The translations under genes and the position numbers were made by a program. The notes beneath the pieces were generated by a model. It was not told the origin of the DNA. It did no database searches and saw only the letters and a program-made list of their open reading frames with translations. 64,000 nucleotides of DNA from Chloroflexota bacterium (GTDB lineage: Bacteria > Chloroflexota > Dehalococcoidia > Lucifugimonadales > UBA3495), in NCBI GenBank assembly GCA_009840135.1, contig VXOH01000020.1, positions 30,202 through 94,201 on the forward strand, read 5' to 3'. This document shows, one piece after another, positions 19,181 to 28,085 of the stretch; the first letter of the stretch is position 1, and every line of letters begins with the position of its first letter.

Positions 19181-19534
19181 CTAGGCCTGCCCCACCTCTA
19201 TGTCCCAGGCGTTGTAGACCTGTTCCGGCAAGGAAATGGGGCCGACGGCCTCCTCGTAGTCCTTCACGTGCTTGCTGGCCAGCAGGGCAAAAGCCTTCAG
19301 CATCTGGGGGCTCACCTTTACGCGGGCCCGCAAAATGGGCTCCCTTTCTTCCATCTGCTCTCCGAAAAACATGACCGCAGAGTAGAGGCTGCTGTAAATG
19401 TGGAAAGAATCACAGTAGAAGGTTATCGGCTCCCCCGAAACCTCTGCAGTTTGAGTATCGCCGGGGTTGACGTAGCTGTCTTCCTGGGGTGGCTGGTCTT
19501 CAGGCGGAACGTAAGGACGCTGGATGATTGGCAT
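19181..19534 (-). CDS. DUF3467-like protein
   Basis: ITFYCDSFHIYSS...ARVKVSPQMLKAFALLASKHVKDYE pattern. Confidence 0.55.
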   Translation of the reverse strand: MPIIQRPYVPPEDQPPQEDSYVNPGDTQTAEVSGEPITFYCDSFHIYSSLYSAVMFFGEQMEEREPILRARVKVSPQMLKAFALLASKHVKDYEEAVGPISLPEQVYNAWDIEVGQA

Positions 19535-19671
19535 TTTATTGACCTCCCCGATTCTGGTACGCGGTTCCCATTATACACAGCCGGTGACAGCAGACGGTTA
19601 CCTCGGGTGGGCAAATAGAAACCGAAAAAGAACATGCATCCGTCCGCCTCCAGCCTCTGGCTTTCATCACC

Positions 19672-20166
19672 TTAGCCTTCATCACGTTTGCTTTCTACTT
19701 GCAGCCCGCGTGAGTACCTGCATAGGTGATAATACCCTATAGCCATAGCCTCCCACTCGTGGGTTGACTTCCTTGCACCGATCAGACCCATGCGCCGCAT
19801 AATGGCAAAGGCCAGTTGGTCCTGCGGCACCCGGGCGTGGCTGGACAGGGCCGCCCGGACCTCTTGCGCCGAGTAGGTGAATAGCGGCAGGCGATGCCGC
19901 TCAGACCAGTTAATCAGGGAATTGTCCAGCAGTTCCAGGGAAGGCACCGGCCAACGCATCCCTGACGGTTGCCCGTAAGCCACCGTACCGGGATGCCAGC
20001 GCTCCACCAACAGGTCAAGATTTCGCACCAAATGGTTAACCCGGCCCGCGGCATCCGGGTCCCGGCTCTTGGACATTCTGATTATGCCGGTTTGGATGAT
20101 TCCACCAGGATTGAATACCGCCCATCCCGTCTCTCGGACAGCGGCATCCAGGGCCAAGAGTGTCAT
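19672..20166 (-). CDS. Divergent RuvC-like (RNase H-fold) protein
   Basis: MTLLALDAAVRETGWAVFNPGG...HPGTVAYGQPSGMRW...VRAALSSHARVPQDQLAFAIMRRMGL...STHEWEAMAIGYYH. Confidence 0.65.
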   Translation of the reverse strand: MTLLALDAAVRETGWAVFNPGGIIQTGIIRMSKSRDPDAAGRVNHLVRNLDLLVERWHPGTVAYGQPSGMRWPVPSLELLDNSLINWSERHRLPLFTYSAQEVRAALSSHARVPQDQLAFAIMRRMGLIGARKSTHEWEAMAIGYYHLCRYSRGLQVESKRDEG

Positions 20167-20202
20167 GCTTCCCTCTCCTGTTCCTCATGGTGTGCCTCGT
20201 TG

Positions 20203-20505
20203 TTAACCGGACAGCGCTGCCATGAGCCGGCTGTACCCGCCCACAAGCCGGTTTGGTGAATTGCCGAAGCTGGAGAGTGGTTGACCTGGACTGCCGAAGA
20301 ATTGTGGCGTGCCCCGAGTCTCGTCTCCTTCCGTTTCAAGACTCATTCCGAAGGCCGGCTCCACGCCTGCGTTCAATGGTGTATCCTCCTGAAGGTAAAG
20401 GCCGACGTAGGAATATGCGCCGCACTGTAGGCAAATCCAGTCTCCATCGTCCCTGGCCAGGTCGCCGCCGCACCGTCCGCAGGCTTTCAATCTGAAATAG
20501 TCCAT
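20203..20505 (-). CDS. Small zinc-ribbon protein
   Basis: MDYFRLKACGRCGGDLARDDGDWICLQCGAYSYVG (CxxC...CxxC). Confidence 0.7.
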   Translation of the reverse strand: MDYFRLKACGRCGGDLARDDGDWICLQCGAYSYVGLYLQEDTPLNAGVEPAFGMSLETEGDETRGTPQFFGSPGQPLSSFGNSPNRLVGGYSRLMAALSG

Positions 20506-20528
20506 CTGTACCTCTCTGGAAAGTCCAA

Positions 20529-20548
20529 TATAGAACAATTGTTCTATA
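20529..20548. promoter_or_regulatory. Candidate LexA (Cheo-box-like) operator overlapping promoter
   Basis: Perfect 20 bp palindrome TATAGAACAATTGTTCTATA containing GAAC-N4-GTTC; TTGACA -35-like element just upstream on the minus strand, start codon about 25 bp downstream. Confidence 0.6.
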
Positions 20549-20671
20549 GCAATCGTTGCTTGTCAAGAGGTTTGCTCGTACATGCGATGGCACAGTCTGG
20601 CCAGAAAGTTTAGAATCCCGGCAGCGTTTCACAGTTTCCGCAACAATCCTGAACCAAATCCAAGGTGGGAT

Positions 20672-20753
20672 ATGCATTCAGCCCCGCATGCTAAGTAGGG
20701 GCGATTCGCGAATCGCCCCTATGGTCCGGGGCAGAAGCGTTGATTTGCAGCGG
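20672..20753. repeat. Palindromic intergenic repeat, family C copy 2 (inverted relative to 1819-1900)
   Basis: TAGGGGCGATTCGCGAATCGCCCCTA at 20696-20721 with matching flanks (cgttgatttgcagcg). Confidence 0.8.
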
Positions 20754-20850
20754 CGAGGTACGGTTGGTTCGTTTCCAGTCAAATGTAGTTTTCACTTTGG
20801 CTTTAGTTTAGTAGGCCATCGCTATTGGATTGACGGATTACCCTTGAGTG

Positions 20851-20913
20851 CGTTCGTGGTGAGCCTGTCGAACCATGAATCGGCGGCCCTTCGACAAGCT
20901 CAAGCGAACGGGG
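20851..20913. repeat. Inverted intergenic repeat, family D
   Basis: CGTTCGTGGTGAGCCTGTCGAACC...GGCCCTTCGACAAGCTCAAGCGAACG. Confidence 0.7.
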
Positions 20914-20978
20914 AAATACCCATCAATCCAAAGGCCTCTGTGTACCAGGCCTGCGGTGCTCTCCAAATAGGAGTCAAC

Positions 20979-22223
20979 ATGAACGACTTGCCGGCGGGTT
21001 CGCCTACGGACTCCACTCCATCCCTGGCCCGGCGGCTGGCCGAGGTGGCCTGGGCTTTCCTGCCCCTGGGTTGGATTGCCTTCGGCGGGCCCCAGGCCCA
21101 CATCGCCCTGCTCCAGGAGCGGTTTGTGGCGCGGCGGCGCTGGCTGGACGAGGAACGGTTCGTGGAGCTGCTCGGCCTGGGCCAAGGACTGCCGGGGCCT
21201 ACTTCCACCCAGATAGTTGTGGCCGTCGGCGCCGCCCGGGCCGGTCCCCTGGGTGGATTGGTCGCCCTCTTTCTTTTCCTGCTGCCCGCCGCAACCATCA
21301 TGGCCCTGGCCGGCCTGGGCATGACCCGGTTCCTGTCCGAGGGAGACCGCCCGGCCTGGCTGGACGGGGTGCAGCCGGCCACCGTAGCCCTGGTGGCGGT
21401 GGCGGCCTGGCGCCTGGGGATAGTCGTGGTAAACACCCGCCTCACCATGGGCCTGATGCTCCTGGGCGCGGTGGTTGCCATCCTCGTCCGTCAACCCTGG
21501 GCGTTTCCGGCAGTGCTGGCCGCCGGCGGGATAGTCACCGGCTTCGCGCTGCGGGAGCAAAGACCAGACTCAACTCAGGCCTCCGGCGGTGTGCCTCTCC
21601 GGAACCTGGGCATATCACCACTGGCCGGCTTCCTTCTGTTGGCCCTGTTTTTCATACTGCTGGTCGGTCTGATTCCCGCCCGGCTGATATTCCAGCATCA
21701 GTCTCTGGAGCTGTTCGAGTCCTTCTACCGCACCGGGTCCCTGATTTTTGGAGGAGGGCAGGTGGTGCTGCCCATGCTGCTGACCGAGGTGGTGGAACCC
21801 GGCTGGGTAACCGAGGAGCAATTCCTGGACGGCTTTGCCTTGATGCTCGCTCTCCCAGGGCCGCTGTTCAGCTTCAGCGCCTACCTGGGGGCCGTGGCCG
21901 GCGGCGTGCCTGGGCTGCTCCTGGCCTTCGTTGGCCTCTTCCTGCCTGGAGTGTTGATAATCTACGCGGTTCTGCCCTTTTGGGAACGGGTGCGGCAATA
22001 TCCCTGGGTGCGGATCGCCCTGGTGGGCGTCAACGCCACTGCAATAGGCCTGGTTGTAGGAGTGGTGTTTCTCTTGTGGGAGCGGGCCGACCCCAATGCG
22101 GCCGGCGCCGTCATTGGCTTGCTGGCTTTCGGGTCTGTGATGTTCTTCCGGCTACCGGCCCCCCTGGTCATAGTGGGCGCCGGTATCCTGGGCTGGCTCT
22201 TCGGCCTGTTGGGACTGCTGTAG
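20979..22223 (+). CDS. chrA: Chromate transporter (ChrA/CHR family)
   Basis: AFLPLGWIAFGGPQAHIALLQERFVARRRWLDEERFVELLGLGQGLPGPTSTQ...SLIFGGGQVVLPMLLTEVVEPGWVTEEQFLDGFALMLALPGPLFSFSAYLG. Confidence 0.95.
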   Translation: MNDLPAGSPTDSTPSLARRLAEVAWAFLPLGWIAFGGPQAHIALLQERFVARRRWLDEERFVELLGLGQGLPGPTSTQIVVAVGAARAGPLGGLVALFLFLLPAATIMALAGLGMTRFLSEGDRPAWLDGVQPATVALVAVAAWRLGIVVVNTRLTMGLMLLGAVVAILVRQPWAFPAVLAAGGIVTGFALREQRPDSTQASGGVPLRNLGISPLAGFLLLALFFILLVGLIPARLIFQHQSLELFESFYRTGSLIFGGGQVVLPMLLTEVVEPGWVTEEQFLDGFALMLALPGPLFSFSAYLGAVAGGVPGLLLAFVGLFLPGVLIIYAVLPFWERVRQYPWVRIALVGVNATAIGLVVGVVFLLWERADPNAAGAVIGLLAFGSVMFFRLPAPLVIVGAGILGWLFGLLGLL

Positions 22224-22294
22224 AAGGGGCGGCAACTCCCCTCTTATCTCGGAAGGGGGCAGGGGCTGTCGCATGAAAGGTCTGGGAAAGTACC

Positions 22295-22360
22295 GCCGTT
22301 CCCGCGCAGGCGGGAACCTCGCAGGCAAAAGTCAAGATTCCTGCCTTCGCAGGAATGGCG
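22295..22360. repeat. REPIN-like intergenic repeat, family A copy 1
   Basis: CCGTTCCCGCGCAGGCGGGAACCTCGC ... CCTGCCTTCGCAGGAATGGCG. Confidence 0.75.
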
Positions 22361-22458
22361 AAAGGTGCCGGGGAACCCTCATGCAATCGCCCTGGGTACT
22401 TCTTGGCGGGTACCTGCTGGTTGCTAGTCGTTAGCGGCTGATTGCCAATGGAAAAATG

Positions 22459-22908
22459 TCAGCCGGAAAATTCCACGCCCACGCCGACAATTTCTATCTG
22501 CATGGAACGGGTATCCGGCGAGCCGTCGGCAAAAGTCACGCCAACGGTAACATTGAGGCCCTTCTGGACCTCCGGGGTCCCCGGAATCTCGAACCGAGCG
22601 TCCAGATTGTCCCCCTGCATTCCCAGTTCCATGTGCTCGGCAATCCGCTTCTCTCCGTCGTAAACGATTACCTCGTGTACGGTGGCATGCGGTCGGGTGC
22701 GGAAGCTGACCAGCGCCGCCTCGGCCTTGGTAGCCTTGCCGTTGGCCACCGCCATGGTGGGAATCGGGAAATGGACCCAAGTATTCTGTCCCCCGGCCCC
22801 TTCAATGCGGACAAAGGGCCCGGTGTGCCGCACCGAAGTGATCCGGCCCACATATTCCGCCTGCATGCTGGCCCCGTGTACCCACTCTACGTACTTGCCG
22901 TCTGCCAT
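22459..22908 (-). CDS. Hypothetical protein
   Basis: MADGKYVEWVHGASMQAEYVGRITSVRHTGPFVRIEGAGGQNTWVHFPIP...; 149 aa. Confidence 0.65.
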   Translation of the reverse strand: MADGKYVEWVHGASMQAEYVGRITSVRHTGPFVRIEGAGGQNTWVHFPIPTMAVANGKATKAEAALVSFRTRPHATVHEVIVYDGEKRIAEHMELGMQGDNLDARFEIPGTPEVQKGLNVTVGVTFADGSPDTRSMQIEIVGVGVEFSG

Positions 22909-23240
22909 CTCTTACCGTTCCTCTGTCTCTGCTTGCGATAAAGTTCTTTGGGACAAACCATTGCCCTTCGGTTACAACGGGATTATAGCCGCTAACGCCG
23001 GCCCGGTACAGGGCGGAGCCTCCGTGGGCAGGTTCTTTTCATTCTCCGGATTCCCGCTCATCCTGGGCGGTGTTTGCACCCAGCTTGCAGGGGCAGACCT
23101 GGATGTCTGCCCTGTTCCCAAAAACGAACCCCAGATTTGGACCGCTGCCGCCATCACAACGCCATGGCCGCCGCCTTGCCTTCGGATTGCCTAGGGGCTG
23201 TCGTCAAATTGAAGGTGGAAGTCTCCCGGCCTTTCTTTTC

Positions 23241-23307
23241 GTCGTTCCCGCGCAGGCGGGAACCTCGCTGGCTACAGTCAAGATTCCTGCTTGCACCGTA
23301 ATGATGG
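23241..23307. repeat. REPIN-like intergenic repeat, family A copy 2
   Basis: GTCGTTCCCGCGCAGGCGGGAACCTCGC followed by decayed right half. Confidence 0.7.
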
Positions 23308-23448
23308 AGCGATTTGACGACACTCTCTAGAGGCCATTTCAAAATACCTTCCCGCTTGATGGGGGAAGGTCAGGATGGGGGTGACTGCCCAAAGATTCAT
23401 GCCAATTCCGCAGTGAAATACATCCCTCCCAGATTATTGAAACAGGTT

Positions 23449-24672
23449 CTAGAAGAATCTGCCCCGCTGCCGTCCCCTCTGGTAGGCCAGCCGCAACAGG
23501 TAAAAAGACGCCGCGCCCACCGCGACGGCAACCAAAATAATCAGCACCGGTGTCCAGAATCCCACGCCCGAAGAACCGGCCACGTAGGCCACCTGGATAC
23601 TGGCGTTGGGCGTCCGGCTTTGGGCTGCTTCCAACCCCGCCGCACCGGAAATCTCCAGGAGTTCGCGGGCTGTTACCCTGCCCTGCCCCTCAATGAACCT
23701 GGTGGTCCCGTCGAAGTCCCTGTCCAGCATTCGGAAACTGATTTCAGCCCGCTCCTCATCTCCGGAAGAGGCCAGATAGACCTCGTCAATCTCTCCACCG
23801 CGACCGGCTACGTATTTGCGCAGCTCGCCCACACGCCCCATCACGTCGGAGACCTCCAGGGCGAAGCTGGCCGACGGCCCCGCGACACCAAGGCTGCCCA
23901 TGGGGAACAGGGACACCTGGATCGTGGCCAGCTCCAGCCGCTGTTGCAGCGTATCCAGCTGGTTTTGACTTCGCTCGATATTGCCTCTCACCCGGGCCAG
24001 CTCCCTCTCTACGCTCAGCAGTTCCGATACCGAACTGCTGCGCCCCATCAGGGAAGTCAGGCTTTGCTCCTCCTTGTGGTATATCGCCAGCCGGGCCGTC
24101 AGGTCCTTGTGTTGGTCCGTAAGGTCCTCGCTTCCCAGGCTGCGAAACTGCACGTTGCCCAGTCCCTCAATGAATTCCATGGCAGTGCTGAACCGTTCCT
24201 GCGGGACCTTGACCACAATATCGGTGCGGGGCAAAGTTGAACCGCCCGAACTGGACAGTCGCTCCACGAAACCGCCCAGGTTCTCCGCTATAGTCTGCAC
24301 CCGCAGGGCCGCGCCCTGGATTGAGTCCACCTCAATTGCAACGCTGGCCAGCGACAGGGACCCCACGTTGCCTCCGTATGTATGGCCGCTGCCGCCAAGT
24401 CCTGCCGCCGGCCCGTAGCTGGGCAGGAGCGCCGGAGGCGCAAAAGTTGCCGACGATGCGGCGGCGGCGTCCGCCCCGGGCATCTGTCCGGCGGCGCGCA
24501 GGGACATTTCCTGCCTTGCCGCAGCCCTGTCCCTCAGCCCCGACACCGGGCCGGATCCGGTATCCAGGGTACGCAGAGTCAACGTCCTGCCGCTGTCCTC
24601 GGAAGGGGAGCCGCACGCCATAAACAGAACCAGAAAGGCCGCCAGAAGCAGAAATCCAACTGTCTTATTCAT
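23449..24672 (-). CDS. DUF4349 domain-containing lipoprotein
   Basis: Lipobox VLFMACG; VEIDSIQGAALRVQTIAENLGGFVERLSSSG...DIVVKVPQERF...ARLAIYHKEEQSL...C-terminal TM. Confidence 0.88.
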   Translation of the reverse strand: MNKTVGFLLLAAFLVLFMACGSPSEDSGRTLTLRTLDTGSGPVSGLRDRAAARQEMSLRAAGQMPGADAAAASSATFAPPALLPSYGPAAGLGGSGHTYGGNVGSLSLASVAIEVDSIQGAALRVQTIAENLGGFVERLSSSGGSTLPRTDIVVKVPQERFSTAMEFIEGLGNVQFRSLGSEDLTDQHKDLTARLAIYHKEEQSLTSLMGRSSSVSELLSVERELARVRGNIERSQNQLDTLQQRLELATIQVSLFPMGSLGVAGPSASFALEVSDVMGRVGELRKYVAGRGGEIDEVYLASSGDEERAEISFRMLDRDFDGTTRFIEGQGRVTARELLEISGAAGLEAAQSRTPNASIQVAYVAGSSGVGFWTPVLIILVAVAVGAASFYLLRLAYQRGRQRGRFF

Positions 24673-24942
24673 CTGGTGTACTCTTTTGGGTTAAAATGAT
24701 AATCAGGAACCGATTTTACTATAAAACAGTCCGGGCCCCGTATGACACGAAAACCCGTGTAGAGGGATTTGGCTTAAAATTCTCGGGTGAGCCAGGGACA
24801 GGCCGGCGCTTGCCAGCCGAGGTTGAAATACGGCGGCAATGTCAATCCCCGTTCCCTGGCTCGGGCGTATATCAGAATACCGGGCAGTCGCATTACAACC
24901 ATCGCACCCTGCCCCAGCTTCTCCTGTCAGGAGGTCTTGGAA

Positions 24943-26622
24943 ATGACAAAACTTTCGTCCGCCCTGGGTTTTGGAGCCTTGGCGGGAGCCTTGGTGTCCG
25001 CCCCGCTGGTTGGCCTGATGTACCTGGCCGACAAGTTGCTGGACCTTCCCTTTGTTCCCTTCGCCTTGTTCGACTGGATTGCCCGCGTCACCCCGGGACC
25101 CATGATTACCTTCGGCATCGACATGATGATCGAAGCCTTGCTTCTGTTCAACCTTAGCGTGGCCGCCGCCGCCAAGACCAGTGAGCAGATTGCCGCCATA
25201 CTCCTGGTTTTCGCCATAGGCGTGGTTGCCGCAGTCATCTTCTTCGCAGTCCTGCGAAATAGTCCTGTCCATGGTCCCGGCCTGGATGCCGGATGGATTT
25301 CCAGGCTATTCTCCCAGCCCGTTCCCGGCCTGGTTCTGGGCCTCATAGTTGGCCTTCCGCTTACCCTGGTCAGCCTGCCCATGGGCCAGTCCACCATGAA
25401 CCCCATTGTCACTTCTGTCGTGCTGATGGCCCTCTTCCTGGTATGGGGCCTGACGCTGGGTTACGCGCGGCGCCGCCTCTTCCAGGGCGTTTCCGCGGAA
25501 CAGCTGGTGCTGGGCGGAGAGGTCAGGTACGCTAATGTAATCAACCGGCGCCAGTTCCTGGTGCGCCTGGGCGCCACCACCGCTACCATCACCGTGGCCG
25601 GCGCGGGTCTCGGCGCCGTTCTTGCCCAGGGCGAACAGGCGCGCATCAGCGAGTCTGTAGCCGGCTCCATGCCGGCCGAAGAGATGAAGCCCCGGCGTGC
25701 CCTGCCCAACGACGGCGACCCGGTCACCCCGGCGCCCGGAACTCGCCCGGAGTTCACCCCGGTGGAAGACCACTACCAGGTATTCCTCCGCACCGAACCC
25801 ACTTTTATAGATATTTCCAACTGGGTGCTGCCCATCCACGGCCTGGTAGCCAACCCCAAAGAACTGACCATTGAGAATATTCGGAACAACTATACCTCCC
25901 GTGACCAGTACGTAACCCTGTCCTGCATTTCCGGGCGTATCGGCACCTCGCTGATCAGCACCACCTGGTGGACGGGAGCGGTAATGCAGGAGGTGCTGGC
26001 CGACGTGCAACCGCTGCCCGAAGCCAAGTATTTGGTTATCAAGTCGGGCGACGGCTTCTATGAAACGGTGGCGCTGGACCTGATCGCCTCCGACGAGCGA
26101 ATCATGCTCTGCTACGCCTGGGATGGTGAGCCCTTGCCCTTCGACCATGGCTTCCCCCTCCGCATCTGGCTGCCCGACCGCTACGGCATGAAGCAGCCCA
26201 AGTGGATTATTGATATCGAGGTGGTCAGCGAGTACGAAGAGGGTTATTGGGTGGAACGCGGCTGGGACGAGGTGGCCCGGGTGAGGGCCACGTCGGTTAT
26301 TGACACCGTGGCGGTCAGGGACGTATTCGAAAAGGACGGGCGGCAACTGGTCCCCGTGGGCGGCATTGCCTTCTCCGGCGCCCGGGGAATCTCCCAGGTG
26401 CAGGTAAGGGTGGACGGCGGCCCCTGGCAGGACGCCCAGTTGCGCACTCCGCTATCCGAAACTACCTGGGTAATCTGGCGTTACGACTGGCCCTTCGCCG
26501 CCGGCGACCACACCTTTGAGGTCCGCTGCGCCGAGGCCGACGGCACCCCCCAAATTGAAGAGGACATGGGCAACCGCCCCAGCGGAGCCACCGGCATCCA
26601 CAGCCGCAAGGCTTCGTTGTAA
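24943..26622 (+). CDS. Membrane-anchored sulfite oxidase-family molybdopterin-dependent oxidoreductase
   Basis: N-terminal TM segments, RRQFLVRLG Tat-like motif, then VTLSCISGRIGTSLISTTWWTGAVMQEVL...PFDHGFPLRIWLPDRYGMKQPKWIIDIEVV. Confidence 0.92.
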   Translation: MTKLSSALGFGALAGALVSAPLVGLMYLADKLLDLPFVPFALFDWIARVTPGPMITFGIDMMIEALLLFNLSVAAAAKTSEQIAAILLVFAIGVVAAVIFFAVLRNSPVHGPGLDAGWISRLFSQPVPGLVLGLIVGLPLTLVSLPMGQSTMNPIVTSVVLMALFLVWGLTLGYARRRLFQGVSAEQLVLGGEVRYANVINRRQFLVRLGATTATITVAGAGLGAVLAQGEQARISESVAGSMPAEEMKPRRALPNDGDPVTPAPGTRPEFTPVEDHYQVFLRTEPTFIDISNWVLPIHGLVANPKELTIENIRNNYTSRDQYVTLSCISGRIGTSLISTTWWTGAVMQEVLADVQPLPEAKYLVIKSGDGFYETVALDLIASDERIMLCYAWDGEPLPFDHGFPLRIWLPDRYGMKQPKWIIDIEVVSEYEEGYWVERGWDEVARVRATSVIDTVAVRDVFEKDGRQLVPVGGIAFSGARGISQVQVRVDGGPWQDAQLRTPLSETTWVIWRYDWPFAAGDHTFEVRCAEADGTPQIEEDMGNRPSGATGIHSRKASL

Positions 26623-26678
26623 TGGGCCGGAAGGCGAAGTCTCATTGCCGGCTTCGGTTGTTTCGCCAGGTGTGAGGG

Positions 26679-26684
26679 TATAAT
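26679..26684 (+). promoter_or_regulatory. Consensus -10 TATAAT 8 nt upstream of PIN gene ATG (possible near-leaderless transcript)
   Basis: ggTATAATatgcggccATGG; -35 weak. Confidence 0.45.
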
Positions 26685-26692
26685 ATGCGGCC

Positions 26693-27187
26693 ATGGCCGT
26701 CATCCTGGACGCCAACGCGCTGATAAACCTCTACCGGGCGGAGATTCTATCCCTGATATACCTTGCAACGGAATGTATTGTGCCAGCCGAGGTTTACGCC
26801 GAAGCCGTAACCAACGGCCAGATGGCCGGTTATCCCGACTCGTCAGGCATCGCCGAAATAATAGGGCCATGTACCGAGGAATTTATGGAAATCCAACCGG
26901 ATCTGGGCCGCACAGGGCGGGGCGAAACGGCAGTGCTGAGAGTGTATTTAGAAAGGCGTGGTAACTCGTTCCCTAGCGACGATCAGCGATTCTTGAGGTA
27001 TCTGGAGCGCATGGAGCGCAGCGAAAGAGTCGCAATTAGGCACTTGGGTACGCCTCAGTTTATCGTGCAGTCTACGATTAACGGATTGATAACCAAGTCT
27101 CAAGCCCTGGACGGCATTGCCAGTCTGGGAGGCGGAATTTCCGAAGTGCAGTCTACTGACGCCCTTCAACGCTTGGAGACACTATGA
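26693..27187 (+). CDS. PIN-like domain protein, putative toxin
   Basis: MAVILDANALINLYRA...ECIVPAEVYAEAV...LGRTGRGETAVLRVYLERRGNSFPSDDQRFLRYL. Confidence 0.65.
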   Translation: MAVILDANALINLYRAEILSLIYLATECIVPAEVYAEAVTNGQMAGYPDSSGIAEIIGPCTEEFMEIQPDLGRTGRGETAVLRVYLERRGNSFPSDDQRFLRYLERMERSERVAIRHLGTPQFIVQSTINGLITKSQALDGIASLGGGISEVQSTDALQRLETL

Positions 27188-27549
27188 CACGCAAGTTGAG
27201 CAAAAAGAACCAAATTACCAGTCTGGAAATACCCTTGGAGCTTTCCAGTTGCGCCGAACTGTTTTCTGAAATCACAGGCATTGACAAATCAGACGCGCTG
27301 CTCGATTGGTTACGGTCTGGCGCAGAAAGGGAAATGCTGCGATTAGTTAGCGAAGGAGAATTGAGCGCCGGGAAGTTCGTCGAACTCCTCGGTATTACCT
27401 ACTTTGACGTTCCTCAACTAACTGAAAAGTACAATATAGAAATCGGCCCAACCGAGGAACAAGTGCAATATATGTGGGACAAACACGCAGAAGCAGTAGG
27501 CGCTATTCTAAAGAAATCCGTTAAATCCCATCAGGAGCAGCAAGACTAA
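27184..27549 (+). CDS. Putative cognate antitoxin / small partner protein
   Basis: ATGA overlap with upstream PIN gene; 121 aa, MTRKLSKKNQITSLEIPLELSSCAELFSEITGIDKSDALLDWLRSG. Confidence 0.5.
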   Translation: MTRKLSKKNQITSLEIPLELSSCAELFSEITGIDKSDALLDWLRSGAEREMLRLVSEGELSAGKFVELLGITYFDVPQLTEKYNIEIGPTEEQVQYMWDKHAEAVGAILKKSVKSHQEQQD

Positions 27550-27965
27550 TGTCCGACAAGCCCTTTATTGACTTCGACCAGGCTCAGGCCGCCATGAAGG
27601 CCATCATCGAAGAGGCCACTCAGCCCGGCGGCATGCCCGTGGCCGTCTCCATCGTGGACGATGCCGGCAACATGGTGGCCTACGCGCAAATGGACCACGT
27701 CCGTCTCTACGCCCGACGCCACGCCTTCCGCAAGGCCTACACCGCCGCCATCATGGGCATGGATACCGGGCCCCACGGCGAGCAGCTCAAGGAACGGGGC
27801 CGCACCGTCAGCGACTACGGCGACCCCAACCTGACTCCCGGCATTGGCGGGGTCGTTGTCAAGTCTGGCGACGGTGTAATCATGGGCGGCATCGGCGTAG
27901 GAGGCTACCTGGCCCGGGACGAGGAACTGGCCATGATCGGCCTCAAGGCCATGAACATTTCCTGA
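27549..27965 (+). CDS. GlcG/HbpS family heme-binding-like protein (DUF336)
   Basis: AQAAMKAIIEEATQPGGMPVAVSIVDDAGNMVAYAQMDHVRLYARRHAFRKAYTAA...GGVVVKSGDGVIMGGIGVGGYLARDEELAMIG. Confidence 0.88.
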   Translation: MSDKPFIDFDQAQAAMKAIIEEATQPGGMPVAVSIVDDAGNMVAYAQMDHVRLYARRHAFRKAYTAAIMGMDTGPHGEQLKERGRTVSDYGDPNLTPGIGGVVVKSGDGVIMGGIGVGGYLARDEELAMIGLKAMNIS

Positions 27966-28085
27966 ATCCGCTTCAAATCCCTTGCTCATTGATGGAAAAG
28001 GGTTAGAATTGAGGTGAAGGGTCACCCTTCAGGGGTGGCATTTGGATCAATGTCTCCGAAATACTCGCTCGCCGCGGGAGCCACT

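Noticed and set aside
21071-22276. 401 aa plus-strand ORF
   Set aside because: Out-of-frame overlap with chrA; R/G/P-rich frame artefact.
25306-26346. 346 aa minus-strand ORF
   Set aside because: Antisense to the sulfite oxidase-family gene.
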